Assembly: GCF_002949795.1 (NCBI RefSeq)
Contig: NZ_CP026692.1
Span: 1,361,501 to 1,425,500 of the forward strand
Direction: 5' to 3'
Length of the DNA stretch: 64,000 nucleotides
From: Nostoc sp. 'Lobaria pulmonaria (5183) cyanobiont'
GTDB taxonomy: Bacteria > Cyanobacteriota > Cyanobacteriia > Cyanobacteriales > Nostocaceae
The notes under the pieces: generated by a model
What the model saw: the letters and a program-made list of their open reading frames with translations, nothing else
The model's database searches: none
Told to the model about the DNA's origin: nothing
Translations under genes and position numbers: made by a program
In this document: positions 34,322-42,987 of the stretch, in pieces
Layout: every line of letters starts with the position of its first letter
Numbering within the stretch: the first letter of the stretch is position 1

Positions 34322-36448
34322 ATGTATTTAGCTTTATGGCCAGGGAATGTATATCCTTTAGGTGCAACTTGGGATGGTAAAGGAACAAACTTTGCTTTAT
34401 TTTCGGAAAATGCAACAGGGGTAGAGCTTTGTTTATTTGATAACGATGACGAAGAAATTCGCATACCTTTGACAGAAAAAAACAATTTTGTTTGGCATGG
34501 TTACTTACCAGGAGTTGGCCCAGGTCAAAAGTATGGGTTTAGAGTGCATGGGATGTGGGCACCGGAAGTTGGTCATCGATTTAATCCAAACAAACTATTA
34601 ATTGACCCCTACGCTAAGGCAATTGATGGTGAGTTTAGTAACGATCCATCTCTCTTTGGCTACTCTCTAGACGCTGAGGAAAAAGACTTAGTTTTTTCTG
34701 AACTAGATGATGCCAAAATAATGCCCAAGTGTGTTGTGGTCGATCAATCTTTTGATTGGGAAGGCGATAAACTGCTTGCTACGCCTTGGTATAGAACTGT
34801 TATTTATGAAACTCACGTCAAAGGTTTTACTAAACTACATCCAGATATTCCAGAAGAGTTGCGTGGTACTTATGCCGGGTTAGCGCATCCAGCTGCAATT
34901 CAACACTTACTGCAATTAGGAATTACAGCAGTTGAGTTGATGCCAGTACATCACTTTTTATCTCATCCGGGACATTTAGAAGGAAAAGGATTAAGCAATT
35001 ACTGGGGCTACGATTCCATCAACTATTTTGCCCCTTATTCTAGTTACAGTGCTAGTGGAACTGTGGGAGAACAAGTCACCGAATTCAAGCAAATGGTCAA
35101 AGCACTACATTTTGCCGGAATTGAAGTGATTTTAGATGTAGTCTACAACCACACTGGCGAAGGAAATCATTTCGGGCCAACGCTATCTTTGCGAGGTATT
35201 GATAATTCTGTATATTACCGCTTGGTAAAGGATGATCCTCGCTACTACACGGATTTTACAGGCTGTGGTAACTCTCTGAATGTGCGTCATGCTCAAGTTC
35301 TGAAGTTAATCATGGATAGCCTGCGCTATTGGGTAATAGAAATGCATGTAGATGGCTTCCGATTTGATTTGGCCTCGGCACTAGCACGGGAATTATATGA
35401 AGTAGATAATCTATCAGCTTTCTTTGATATTATTCATCAAGACCCAATCTTGGCAGATGTGAAGCTGATTGCTGAACCTTGGGACTTAGGAGAAGGAGGC
35501 TATCAAGTCGGGAACTTTCCACTGCGTTGGTCTGAGTGGAATGGTAGATATCGGGATACAGTACGAGATTTTTGGCGTGGTGTAGATGATAGTTTAGGAC
35601 AATTTGCTTACTGTTTTACCGGTAGCCCTGATTTGTATCAAACAAATGGGCGCAACCCGAATGCAAGTATTAATTTTATAACTGCTCATGATGGTTTCAC
35701 ATTAAATGATTTGGTCAGCTACAACGAAAAGCATAACGAGGCAAACGGGGAAGACAGTAGAGATGGTGAAAGCCATAATAGATCCTGGAATTGTGGTGCA
35801 GAAGGCGAAACCGACGATACAGAAGTAATACGTTTGCGCGAACGGCAACGACGAAACTTTTTAGCAACCCTAATGCTATCTCAAGGTGTCCCAATGCTAT
35901 TAGAGGGGGATGAAATTGGTTGTAGTCAAAAGGGAAATAATAATGTCTACTGCCAAGACAATGAAATTTCCTGGCGGCATTGGGATTTGCATAAAGCGAA
36001 CTCGGATTTACTAGACTTTACACGTGAACTAATTAATTTTCGCCATCAACATCCAGTATTCCGACGACGTAAGTGGTTTCAAGGTCGCCCCATTCACGGT
36101 TTAGGCATTAATGATATTGCTTGGTTTAATTCTGATGGCAGTGAAATGACTGAGAAGCAGTGGCTTATTAGCTATGCCAAAGTAATGGAGATTTTTTTTA
36201 ATGGGCAGGGAATTGCTACTCCAGGAGATCGTGGTGAGCGGATTATTGATGAAAGTTTTCTGCTATTTTTTAACGCTCACTACGAGTTAATCGATTTTGC
36301 TTTACCCCATGAATTTAAAGACAAGGTATGGGAGATAGTAATTGACACTAATGAACCTCGCTTTTTAGATCGGGGAAAATTCGTTTCAGACTCTCAAACT
36401 GTACCAGTTACAGATCGCTCTCTGATGGTGTTACGCCTTATTAGTTAG
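34322..36448 (+). CDS. glgX: Glycogen debranching enzyme (GlgX-type isoamylase)
   Basis: A 708-aa GH13 enzyme that hydrolyses alpha-1,6 branches of glycogen. The N-terminal CBM48 (ALWPGNVYPLGATWDGKGTN) is followed by the GH13 barrel: region I DVVYNHTGEG, region II DGFRFDLAS (nucleophile Asp ~347), region III LIAEPWDLGEGG (acid/base Glu ~383), region IV ITAHDGFTLNDLVSYN (~455). DEIGCSQKGNNNVYCQDNEI is typical of GlgX. The length matches the family. The 5' DNA is A+T-rich and lacks a clear Shine-Dalgarno sequence. Its role is glycogen breakdown in the dark, consistent with the GH31 glucosidase in the same window. Confidence 0.95.
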   Translation: MYLALWPGNVYPLGATWDGKGTNFALFSENATGVELCLFDNDDEEIRIPLTEKNNFVWHGYLPGVGPGQKYGFRVHGMWAPEVGHRFNPNKLLIDPYAKAIDGEFSNDPSLFGYSLDAEEKDLVFSELDDAKIMPKCVVVDQSFDWEGDKLLATPWYRTVIYETHVKGFTKLHPDIPEELRGTYAGLAHPAAIQHLLQLGITAVELMPVHHFLSHPGHLEGKGLSNYWGYDSINYFAPYSSYSASGTVGEQVTEFKQMVKALHFAGIEVILDVVYNHTGEGNHFGPTLSLRGIDNSVYYRLVKDDPRYYTDFTGCGNSLNVRHAQVLKLIMDSLRYWVIEMHVDGFRFDLASALARELYEVDNLSAFFDIIHQDPILADVKLIAEPWDLGEGGYQVGNFPLRWSEWNGRYRDTVRDFWRGVDDSLGQFAYCFTGSPDLYQTNGRNPNASINFITAHDGFTLNDLVSYNEKHNEANGEDSRDGESHNRSWNCGAEGETDDTEVIRLRERQRRNFLATLMLSQGVPMLLEGDEIGCSQKGNNNVYCQDNEISWRHWDLHKANSDLLDFTRELINFRHQHPVFRRRKWFQGRPIHGLGINDIAWFNSDGSEMTEKQWLISYAKVMEIFFNGQGIATPGDRGERIIDESFLLFFNAHYELIDFALPHEFKDKVWEIVIDTNEPRFLDRGKFVSDSQTVPVTDRSLMVLRLIS

Positions 36449-36501
36449 CAGTACGAACAAGAAAAGATACTCAATTTTTTACCGCACCTACAAAGATGCG
36501 G

Positions 36502-36726
36502 TTAATTTATATTAATCCTACATTTTCCAGCTACATCAATACCTAGTACAAACAGACCAGATTTCTGTCGAGCAAGTTGGTTCGGAATACCAGGGGTAGA
36601 TGTTAAGTTATATTTCGCCAACAGTATCGCTTCCGTAACTGTACCCCAAATAGATGCCAAACAGGCGCAAGATATGCGCTTAAAAACATTTAATTTACGT
36701 AATTTTTTGTGGTATATCTGTATTCA
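36502..36726 (-). pseudogene. Gene remnant without start, unknown family
   Basis: The minus strand is open from a TGA near 36735 down to TAA 36502-36504 and reads ...WGTVTEAILLAKYNLTSTPG, then IPNQLARQKSGLFVLGIDVA. The text is clearly protein-like but has no Met start or ribosome site, so it is probably the 3' end of a deleted gene. It lies in the 457-bp gap between glgX and the lipoprotein gene and is antisense to both. Two overlapping frames of 72 and 78 codons in the same gap have no protein character. Confidence 0.35.
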
Positions 36727-36905
36727 GAGAATTAATCCTGTTGCCGGATCTGTTGCATTCGCCGGAGCCGTCGTTGGGGTCAAATATTTTGGCACAAGGT
36801 TTTACCTTTTCTTTAGGCATACAAAATGCCTTGGATTGCCATTGATTTTTATAAAAAATTATCATCCACAGTTGCAAAGATTTTTTATTTGATAAGGAGG
36901 TTTTC

Positions 36906-37916
36906 GTGTTCCGACAAAAATTAGCATTCAAAGTGCTGGTTCCGCTTGTTTTAGTGTTAGGAGGATGTGGTAGAAGTGCAGATATAGAAGCGGCTAAAAG
37001 TCTATCCAGAGTAGGGCAAGAAGCAGATGTAGTCTTTGAAAAAATTGCTGATGATTTCTATCAATCCTGCCTTCGTGCTGCTGATTATACTCCATTAAAA
37101 TCTTCAAATACTGAGGGAATTAACCAAGATAGGATAACGGCAGAAAAAGAATGTTATGAAAATCCACAAGTAGAACAAAATTCACTTGATTCTGTTAATC
37201 ATAAACCGACTCCAAAAGACGCTAGTCAGGCGTTGACTAATGGCAATCAAGTAATTATCAACTATTTAATAGCTTTAGGTCGGTTAGCCTCTGATGATTT
37301 AATTAACTACGACCCGCAACTAAATTCTATTGAAGACTCGCTGAAACAAATACCAGAAATTAAAACTGATGTAGTTGGTGCGGGAACAGCAATTGCCCAA
37401 TTCCTTTTTAGAGTGTTTTCTGAGCAAGAACGACGCTCCACTTTAAAAGATGCTGTTTTAGCAAACGATCAGAATTTAACATCTTATATTGACGGATTCT
37501 CCAACGCTATTAATAAAGGCTATAGTAAGGGGGCCTTAGAGAGTGAGAAACTCGCTGTTGATAATTATTACAAAAGCTATTTAGGAAGGATTATCAACAT
37601 CAACACAGCTAATAGTTCTAATCTGGAAGGAATTAGTGTCGTTTTTAGAGACAAGACAACCCTAGAGCTAGATCAAGAGTGGAAAACAACCAAATCAACA
37701 CTTGTTGAAAAACAAAAAATTGCAGACTTGTATGTTGAAATTTTAAAAGAGATTTCTCAAGATCATCACACAATTAAGGAAATGTATCAAAAAGATGAGA
37801 AACCTTCATCAACACAAATCAGAAAAATGGTTAAAACTTATGTCAAAAAACTAGATAAATTAGTCGAGCAATCCAACAAAGTCTTTAAGGATAATGTAAC
37901 CTCAAACGAAAAGTAA
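36906..37916 (+). CDS. Predicted lipoprotein, unknown function
   Basis: A 336-aa protein starting at GTG 36906 behind a perfect AAGGAGG. The signal peptide KVLVPLVLVLGGC ends with a lipobox (LGGC, Cys ~22). The mature protein is mostly helical and charged: EAAKSLSRVGQEADVVFEKI, IPEIKTDVVGAGTAIAQFLF, and a C-terminal helix KMVKTYVKKLDKLVEQSNKV. Two Cys occur in YQSCLRAADY and KECYENPQ. I do not recognise a family. The next gene begins 4 bp downstream and encodes a coiled-coil protein, so the two probably act together at the membrane. The A+T content is high compared with glgX upstream. Confidence 0.75.
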   Translation: MFRQKLAFKVLVPLVLVLGGCGRSADIEAAKSLSRVGQEADVVFEKIADDFYQSCLRAADYTPLKSSNTEGINQDRITAEKECYENPQVEQNSLDSVNHKPTPKDASQALTNGNQVIINYLIALGRLASDDLINYDPQLNSIEDSLKQIPEIKTDVVGAGTAIAQFLFRVFSEQERRSTLKDAVLANDQNLTSYIDGFSNAINKGYSKGALESEKLAVDNYYKSYLGRIININTANSSNLEGISVVFRDKTTLELDQEWKTTKSTLVEKQKIADLYVEILKEISQDHHTIKEMYQKDEKPSSTQIRKMVKTYVKKLDKLVEQSNKVFKDNVTSNEK

Positions 37917-37920
37917 ATTT

Positions 37921-38370
37921 ATGAGTCAAGAATTAAGCGCAGATGACTTACATGAGCAAGCTAAACGCTATCGAGAAATTGCTATGGCAATTCAAGATAA
38001 ACGAGATATCTTACAAAGAAGAATAAAGGATTTGAAAGAAGATAAAGCCCCTAAAGAAGAAATTAAAGATTTGGAAAATAAGATTGAATTCCTGAATGAA
38101 CAAAACCAAAGATTAATGAATACAGCTAAGAGTTTAGATGCACAAGGAGTTGTCAAAGTAATGACTAATTTAGAGAATGCTAAACAACGAATAGAAGCAA
38201 TTACTGATAAAGTTTTAAAAGCTGTTCAAAAATTTGATGACATAAAAGAAGCTCTTAACGTTCTCTCTCCTTTTATTAATTTGGCTACGGCTATTGCAAC
38301 GGGAGGCACTGTGGTAGCTAAAATTGATTCAATTGTGAGTGAACTTGACAATTTAACTCGCAATGTTTGA
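37921..38370 (+). CDS. Coiled-coil protein paired with the lipoprotein
   Basis: A 149-aa protein. Residues ~5-70 form a long, highly charged coiled coil (LHEQAKRYREIAMAIQDKRD, RIKDLKEDKAPKEEIKDLEN). A second helix (~75-105) precedes a less polar C-terminal segment, FINLATAIATGGTVVAKIDS, that could dip into or lie on the membrane. There is no signal peptide. It begins 4 bp after the lipoprotein stop, with no separate ribosome site, implying coupled translation. Lipoprotein/coiled-coil pairs can form envelope or toxin-like complexes, but no assignment is justified. Confidence 0.7.
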   Translation: MSQELSADDLHEQAKRYREIAMAIQDKRDILQRRIKDLKEDKAPKEEIKDLENKIEFLNEQNQRLMNTAKSLDAQGVVKVMTNLENAKQRIEAITDKVLKAVQKFDDIKEALNVLSPFINLATAIATGGTVVAKIDSIVSELDNLTRNV

Positions 38371-38404
38371 AATCACATCAACTCACCGAATTCATATTTC
38401 ATAG

Positions 38405-38542
38405 GGAGAATATCAAGTCAGCCAGTTTCGAGGTAGCGATGCTTGCGACAACCCCTTTGGGAAACGCATTATCTCACCTCTTTTACCCGAATTAGATTTA
38501 ACCACCGAACAGATTTTTCAAACTGGTGGATATCCTGCATAG
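38405..38542 (+). pseudogene. C-terminal remnant of a Uma2-family gene
   Basis: The frame GEYQVSQFRG, then RIISPLLPELDLTTEQIFQ up to a TAG at 38540-38542, corresponds to the end of Uma2/DUF820 proteins (YQxSQYRGxExIISPxFPxLxLT). The middle (GSDACDNPFGK) derives from a Nostoc GGTAGCGATGCTTGCGAC repeat inserted in frame. No start or N-terminal part is present. It lies between the coiled-coil gene and the convergent TPR gene. Confidence 0.55.
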
Positions 38543-38553
38543 TGCTGAAAGTT

Positions 38554-39477
38554 TTAGAAAAGAGCGATTTCAGTTGCAAAGGAAATTTTTTGTCGCAAAT
38601 TCTTCAATAAATCGAGAGTTTTTTCGTAAGCAACTCTCTTTCCTTGGTTGTCAAAGTACTTAGATGCTTTTTGTAAATCCGCGATCGCATCTAAATGATA
38701 TCCTAAGTGATAACGAGCGACTCCCCGATTAACATAAGCCTGAGCATTACTGGGGTTGAGTCTGATGACTTGAGAAAAATCACGCACTGCACCAAAGTCA
38801 TCTCCGTTTCGTCCGCAAGTACAACCCCGGTTGAAATAAGCTCGATAATCGTTAGCGTTGAGACGAATTGCTAGATTAAAGTCGAGCATCGCTGCTTGAG
38901 TATCTTGCAAGATAAAATGCGCTAAACCTCGGTCATTGTAGATATCTGCAAGCAATAAGCTAGTGATTTGGGGAATTTGAGTTAAAGCTAAATTAAAGTC
39001 AAGAATTGCTTCCGAGTCTTTGCCATCCCCTGCACGGGCTAGTCCTCGGTTGTAGTAAGCTCGAAAATCGGATGGTTTAAGTGCGATTGCTCGATTATAA
39101 TCAACGATGGCACTAGGATAATCTCCTTCTCTGTAAAGTGCCAAACCCCGGTTCAGATAAGCCTCAGAGTCATCAGGTGCAAAACTTATTGCTTGAGTAC
39201 AATCTGTAACAGCTTGATGGTAATCTTGTAATTGGAGATAAGCAAGACAGCGATCGCTATAAACTACAGCAAAATCTTTCTCAAGTGCGATCGCCTGGTT
39301 GAAATTCTCTATTGCTTCTTGATAATCACTGCGCCGCATCTTATCTACACCCAACTCTAAGAAATCACCTGCTGTAATTTGGGTAATTAAAATGGGTGAA
39401 CAATGTGCAGATAAAGCCAGAAAAGTCAGAGGTAAAGCAATAATTGTACTGAAAAATAATCGCCAGAAATTACTCAT
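38554..39477 (-). CDS. Secreted/periplasmic TPR-repeat protein
   Basis: A 307-aa protein with signal peptide LFFSTIIALPLTFLALSAHC. Six to seven tetratricopeptide repeats fill residues ~40-280, each with the W-LG-Y-A-F-A-P pattern: ELGVDKMRRSDYQEAIENFN, AYLQLQDYHQAVTDCTQAI, ALYREGDYPSAIVDYNRAIA, ARAGDGKDSEAILDFNLALT, and so on. TPR arrays bind peptides; the partner is unknown. The Cys at the end of the hydrophobic stretch (SAHCS) could be a lipobox, though the preceding residues are unusual. It is transcribed away from petJ's terminator. Confidence 0.85.
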   Translation of the reverse strand: MSNFWRLFFSTIIALPLTFLALSAHCSPILITQITAGDFLELGVDKMRRSDYQEAIENFNQAIALEKDFAVVYSDRCLAYLQLQDYHQAVTDCTQAISFAPDDSEAYLNRGLALYREGDYPSAIVDYNRAIALKPSDFRAYYNRGLARAGDGKDSEAILDFNLALTQIPQITSLLLADIYNDRGLAHFILQDTQAAMLDFNLAIRLNANDYRAYFNRGCTCGRNGDDFGAVRDFSQVIRLNPSNAQAYVNRGVARYHLGYHLDAIADLQKASKYFDNQGKRVAYEKTLDLLKNLRQKISFATEIALF

Positions 39478-39603
39478 AATTCCAAATTAGGATAGGTAAT
39501 ATTGTTTGATATTCTTGGAACAGTCTTTTTGTACAGACTCTTAATCCAAAATCCAAAATTGGTATATGCATCCTGTTTGATAATTGCGGCAACTCTAAAA
39601 TTA

Positions 39604-39622
39604 GCGGGACAAAAAGCCCCGC
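39604..39622. terminator. Intrinsic terminator of petJ
   Basis: GCGGG (39604-39608) and CCCGC (39618-39622) form a short stem. Read on the minus strand it follows the petJ stop by about 30 bp and contains a T-run in its loop rather than after the stem, so its efficiency is uncertain. Confidence 0.5.
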
Positions 39623-39653
39623 CAATTGTTAATTTTTGAAGTTAGACTTTAGT

Positions 39654-39989
39654 CTATTTCCAGTCTTTATCTGCTTGTGAAAGCACATAAGCCGCTACAT
39701 CTTCAATTTGTTCAGGCTTCAAACGTTTGCCGAAAGCGGGCATAGCATTTTTACCTTTTATAACCTGGGAAATAATCGCCTCTGCTGAGTACAAACCATA
39801 CTTTTCTAAAGCGTCTTTCTTCAGGTTTTTGTCAGCTTGAACCAGATTCTTTCCTCCCGCGTGACAAGAGGCACAATTGGCACTAAATACTTTAGCTCCA
39901 CTAGCAGCATCTACTGCCAAAGCTGGACGACTGAAGGCAAAAGTGAAGATTGCTATGCCTAACAGTATGACTGTAATCATTTTTTTCAT
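39654..39989 (-). CDS. petJ: Cytochrome c6
   Basis: A 111-aa precursor. The start is the ATG at 39989 ([20 protein letters not shown]): a longer in-frame extension contains no family sequence. The signal peptide ends RPALA and cleaves before [20 protein letters not shown], which carries the CxxCH heme site. The axial Met is in [10 protein letters not shown]. The C-terminus [14 protein letters not shown] is typical. Cytochrome c6 carries electrons in the thylakoid lumen from cytochrome b6f to photosystem I or terminal oxidase, as an alternative to plastocyanin. It is monocistronic and probably copper- or iron-responsive in the host, but no operator was identified. Confidence 0.95.
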   Translation of the reverse strand: MKKMITVILLGIAIFTFAFSRPALAVDAASGAKVFSANCASCHAGGKNLVQADKNLKKDALEKYGLYSAEAIISQVIKGKNAMPAFGKRLKPEQIEDVAAYVLSQADKDWK

Positions 39990-40287
39990 TTCGTGTTCTC
40001 TCTGCAATAACGGCTTATTCGGTGCAATATCCTCCATAATTGTCAGTTGAACGGCTGCCATAGTCAAATGACAAGCTGTCAAACTTTGGCTTATTAAATA
40101 AAGTTTTTGGATTTTGAATCTTGGGGATTTTAGATTTAGGTTTTTTAGCACAAAACGATATCTAACGAGAAGGTGCTTCTCTACAAAATACCCTAGCTTG
40201 CCTATTTGTAAAAATGTGCATTTATGCTGATGATTAAAATGCAAGTTTTTGTGATTTTGAATATGTTATAAAAAAAAACCTTAAAAA

Positions 40288-40346
40288 TTAAGGATGAAAT
40301 ATTAAAGATGAAAATTGTCCTGCTTCATCCTTTATACTTCATCCTT
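40288..40346. repeat. AAGGATGAA/TTCATCCTT repeat
   Basis: AAGGATGAA at about 40289 faces two TTCATCCTTTA copies at 40326-40345, with related AAAGATGAAAATT between. This is a Nostoc-type short tandem repeat with hairpin potential just after the GNAT stop and may end its transcript. Confidence 0.6.
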
Positions 40347-40352
40347 TGTTTT

Positions 40353-40844
40353 TTATTTAACAGTTCCTAATTGAGTAAGCACATCTTCTGTGACGCGACA
40401 AATTCGCCAATCATCTAATATAGATGCTCCCATCCTACGGTAGAATGCTTGGGCTGACTCATTCCAATCTAAGACACTCCATTCTAATCGCCCACAATCA
40501 CGTTCTACAGCTATCTGAGCTACTTTAGTCAAGAGAGCCTTACCAATACCTTGCCTGCGATATTCTGGTAAAACAAATAAATCTTCCAGATAAATTCCTG
40601 GCTTAGTCAGAAATGTTGAATAATTATGAAAAAATAGCGCAAAACCAACAGCTTGACTCGCAGATTCTGCTAATATTGCTTCTACATACCTCCGCGAACC
40701 AAACAAATGCTCCTGAAGTGCTAGAGCATTGCCAGCGATCGCGTGAGATAATTTTTCATATTCTGCAAGCCCTTCAATTAATTTAAACAGTATGCTGCAA
40801 TCGGCTGGTTCAGCAAAACGCACAATCAAATTGCTACCCGAAGT
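40353..40844 (-). CDS. GNAT-family N-acetyltransferase
   Basis: The start is placed at MTSGSNLIVRFAEPADCSI (40844): six more in-frame codons upstream come from a TAGTCCA repeat. The 163-aa product has the GNAT fold: LEDLFVLPEYRRQGIGKALL contains the acetyl-CoA loop motif R-R-Q-G-I-G (~100), and LEWSVLDWNESAQAFYRRMG is motif B. It resembles spermidine/diamine acetyltransferase-like proteins of cyanobacteria, but the acceptor is unknown. It lies between petJ and the sigma factor, with its own promoter presumably near the repeat. Confidence 0.85.
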   Translation of the reverse strand, partial: TSGSNLIVRFAEPADCSILFKLIEGLAEYEKLSHAIAGNALALQEHLFGSRRYVEAILAESASQAVGFALFFHNYSTFLTKPGIYLEDLFVLPEYRRQGIGKALLTKVAQIAVERDCGRLEWSVLDWNESAQAFYRRMGASILDDWRICRVTEDVLTQLGTVK

Positions 40845-40884
40845 CATTAGTCCATAGTCCATAGTTTATAGTCCATAGTCTATA
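40845..40884. repeat. TAGTCCA short tandem repeat
   Basis: Five near-copies of the heptad-like unit TAGTCCA/TAGTCTA (AGTCCATAGTCCATAGTTTA and on) lie directly upstream of the GNAT start. Such heptanucleotide tracts are characteristic of heterocystous cyanobacteria. The tract is partly readable as codons, which creates a false upstream start for the GNAT gene. Confidence 0.7.
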
Positions 40885-41010
40885 GGCAACTGGGCAATTT
40901 TTTTTGAGTATTGACTAAACAAAAGCCGAAAAAAGCTACAAAACGCCCGATTTTTGCGAATTGCAAAGCTAATTAAGTTCAAGATTGCATCTCTATCTTG
41001 AGCAATGTAA

Positions 41011-42183
41011 TTAAATCAACCAACCTTTTAAGCGTTTGGCTATGTGAGGACGGCGCAATTTCCGCATGGCTTTGCTTTGAATTTGACGCACTCGCTCACG
41101 AGAAAGATTGAACATATTGCCAACCTCTTCTAAGGTACATGGTTCGCTGCTTGTCAAACCATAACGCAGAGAAATCACATCTTTCTCTCGTGGAGTTAAC
41201 ACATCACCCAAGACTTCCCAAATCTCCTGACGCATCATGTTTTCATTCATTTTTGCTTCTGGAGACAAGTTATCTTCATCTTCTAGCAAATCCATCAATT
41301 CCGTGTCTTCTTCTTTACCGACGCGGTGGTTGAGAGAAAGTGCTTGTCGTCGTAGCTGTTGTAGCTGGCGTAGTTGTTGTACACTAATCTCTAAATATTC
41401 TGCCATTTCACCTTCGGTAGGATTACGACAGAGTTTTTGTTTGAGTTCGCGTTGGGCTTTTTTTAGCTTGTTAAGCTTTTCAACAATATGAATCGGTAGC
41501 CGAATTGTTCGCGCATCGTTAGCTATAGCTCTAGTAATTGCTTGTCTAATCCACCAATAGGCGTAAGTAGAAAACTTATATCCTTTATCGGGATCAAACT
41601 TTTCTGTAGCGCGATTTAAACCCATTGCTCCTTCCTGAATTAAATCCAGAAAAGGCACTCCCCGATTTAAATATCGCTTGGCAATAGAAACTACCAATCT
41701 CAAGTTCGAGCGAATCATTTTGCGTTTCGCTACTCTCCCTTGATACAAGCGATTTTCTAATTGCTTTTCCGTCATTCCTAGCTCGGAAGCCACTTCTAGT
41801 TTACTGGGTTCATGTTCCAGTTTTAACTCTAAAGCCGCTTGTATTTCTCTAAATTCCTCTAGAAACCTGACTCGCCGCGCTAACTCTACTTCTTCATCAG
41901 CTTTTAAAAGCGGATAACGCGCCATTTCTTTAAAAAATGCGCCGACAGCATCATCATGTTCGGTTTTGTTGTATCCCGAAGGACGAGCCGCCGCCATGTC
42001 ATCTCCATCGCGTTCGTCTGATTCCAGATTTTCTACTACAATTGGAGATTCTTCTTCTGCGACTGCATTTAAACTATCGAGTGATGGTTCTTCAATATCA
42101 GCAGCATTCTCCAGTATTTCCATTTTTCCCAATTCAACAATATTCATATTTTCCTTTAGGGATTGTTGCTTTGTTTGGTACAT
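41011..42183 (-). CDS. Group 2 RNA polymerase sigma factor (sigma-70 family, SigC-like)
   Basis: A 390-aa sigma factor. The N-terminal ~75 residues are acidic and poorly conserved. Region 1.2 is GAFFKEMARYPLLKADEEVE. Region 2 has RSNLRLVVSIAKRYLNRGVP, FLDLIQEGAMGLNRATEKFD and YKFSTYAYWWIRQAITRAIA (2.3/2.4, -10 recognition). Region 3 follows. Region 4 is TLEEVGNMFNLSRERVRQIQ (-35 recognition). Region 1.1 of primary sigma is absent, so it is group 2, dispensable under standard growth, in cyanobacteria often linked to carbon/nitrogen or stationary-phase control. It looks closest to SigC as I recall it, but I leave the symbol blank. It is divergent from priA across 800 bp. Confidence 0.9.
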   Translation of the reverse strand: MYQTKQQSLKENMNIVELGKMEILENAADIEEPSLDSLNAVAEEESPIVVENLESDERDGDDMAAARPSGYNKTEHDDAVGAFFKEMARYPLLKADEEVELARRVRFLEEFREIQAALELKLEHEPSKLEVASELGMTEKQLENRLYQGRVAKRKMIRSNLRLVVSIAKRYLNRGVPFLDLIQEGAMGLNRATEKFDPDKGYKFSTYAYWWIRQAITRAIANDARTIRLPIHIVEKLNKLKKAQRELKQKLCRNPTEGEMAEYLEISVQQLRQLQQLRRQALSLNHRVGKEEDTELMDLLEDEDNLSPEAKMNENMMRQEIWEVLGDVLTPREKDVISLRYGLTSSEPCTLEEVGNMFNLSRERVRQIQSKAMRKLRRPHIAKRLKGWLI

Positions 42184-42987
42184 AACTTATTTACACCTAC
42201 TCGTTTGAGGCTTGGTAGTTTTCCCTAATGGACGATGCACCCGTAAAGAATAGCGAAATATAGGCTGATGCTAATTTGTCTATAGAAATAAAAATCGGCA
42301 TCTACCTAGTACCTATAGGTTACAGTTATATACAACCTATAACGAAACTGACCTTAGCACCCAATAAAGCTTTTTCTTAGATTCCCAACAGATATATTCT
42401 TCATTTTTTTCTGAATTATCAAATATGTCAAACCCCCTCAAACTTTCTCAACCTTAACAAATATAAAAATCTCAGCTAACCATCCAGTTTTCTTAAACTT
42501 TCATATATTTTTCTAAATATTTTTAATGTCTTAGGCGCTGGATGTCAATGTATAAAAGGTAGACCTGTTACTGGGTTTACGCACTCCCAATTTGATTTCA
42601 AGTTACCTACATGATACACATTACAAGTGTAGCAGCTTAATTTTAGGAGGATCTTACTTTGTATAAAAGCATCTCATAACCAGAAAGGGTTGAATATCTA
42701 CCGATAGGCGGAAAAAGTCTACTCCATATTTAGTAGATAGAGCAACTGTTACAGCAATAGCCGACATGCTTTTATTTGTATAGTGGACACCAAATATTTA
42801 TTGCATATATAGTTAATACGAATTTGTCTAGTAGATTACATAAGAGGAAAATTATCAAGTATTATGAATAATAACAGTATTGAGAAATACCATTTAAATT
42901 TAAGAAAGTGAAAAACTAAAGTTTAGTTAGCTAGGTTGATTTTGACCAGCTATGTGAGGAAAATATTTAATTATAAAATCAGCAAGT
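42184..42987. other. 800-bp intergenic region between the sigma factor and priA
   Basis: A+T-rich and without a credible open frame on either strand. It must contain the promoters of two divergent genes. TTATTTGTATAGTGG near 42770 and similar sequences could be -10 elements but cannot be ranked. No repeats of the Nostoc type, no tRNA and no riboswitch were recognised. The unusual length for a sigma-factor leader is compatible with a long 5' UTR or an sRNA. Confidence 0.4.

Noticed and set aside
39990..40244. N-terminal extension of cytochrome c6
   Set aside because: The extension has no signal or family similarity; [11 protein letters not shown] is a proper signal peptide start.
40845..40862. 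Upstream start of the GNAT gene (MDYGLM)
   Set aside because: These codons come from a TAGTCCA tandem repeat; the next Met is a better start.
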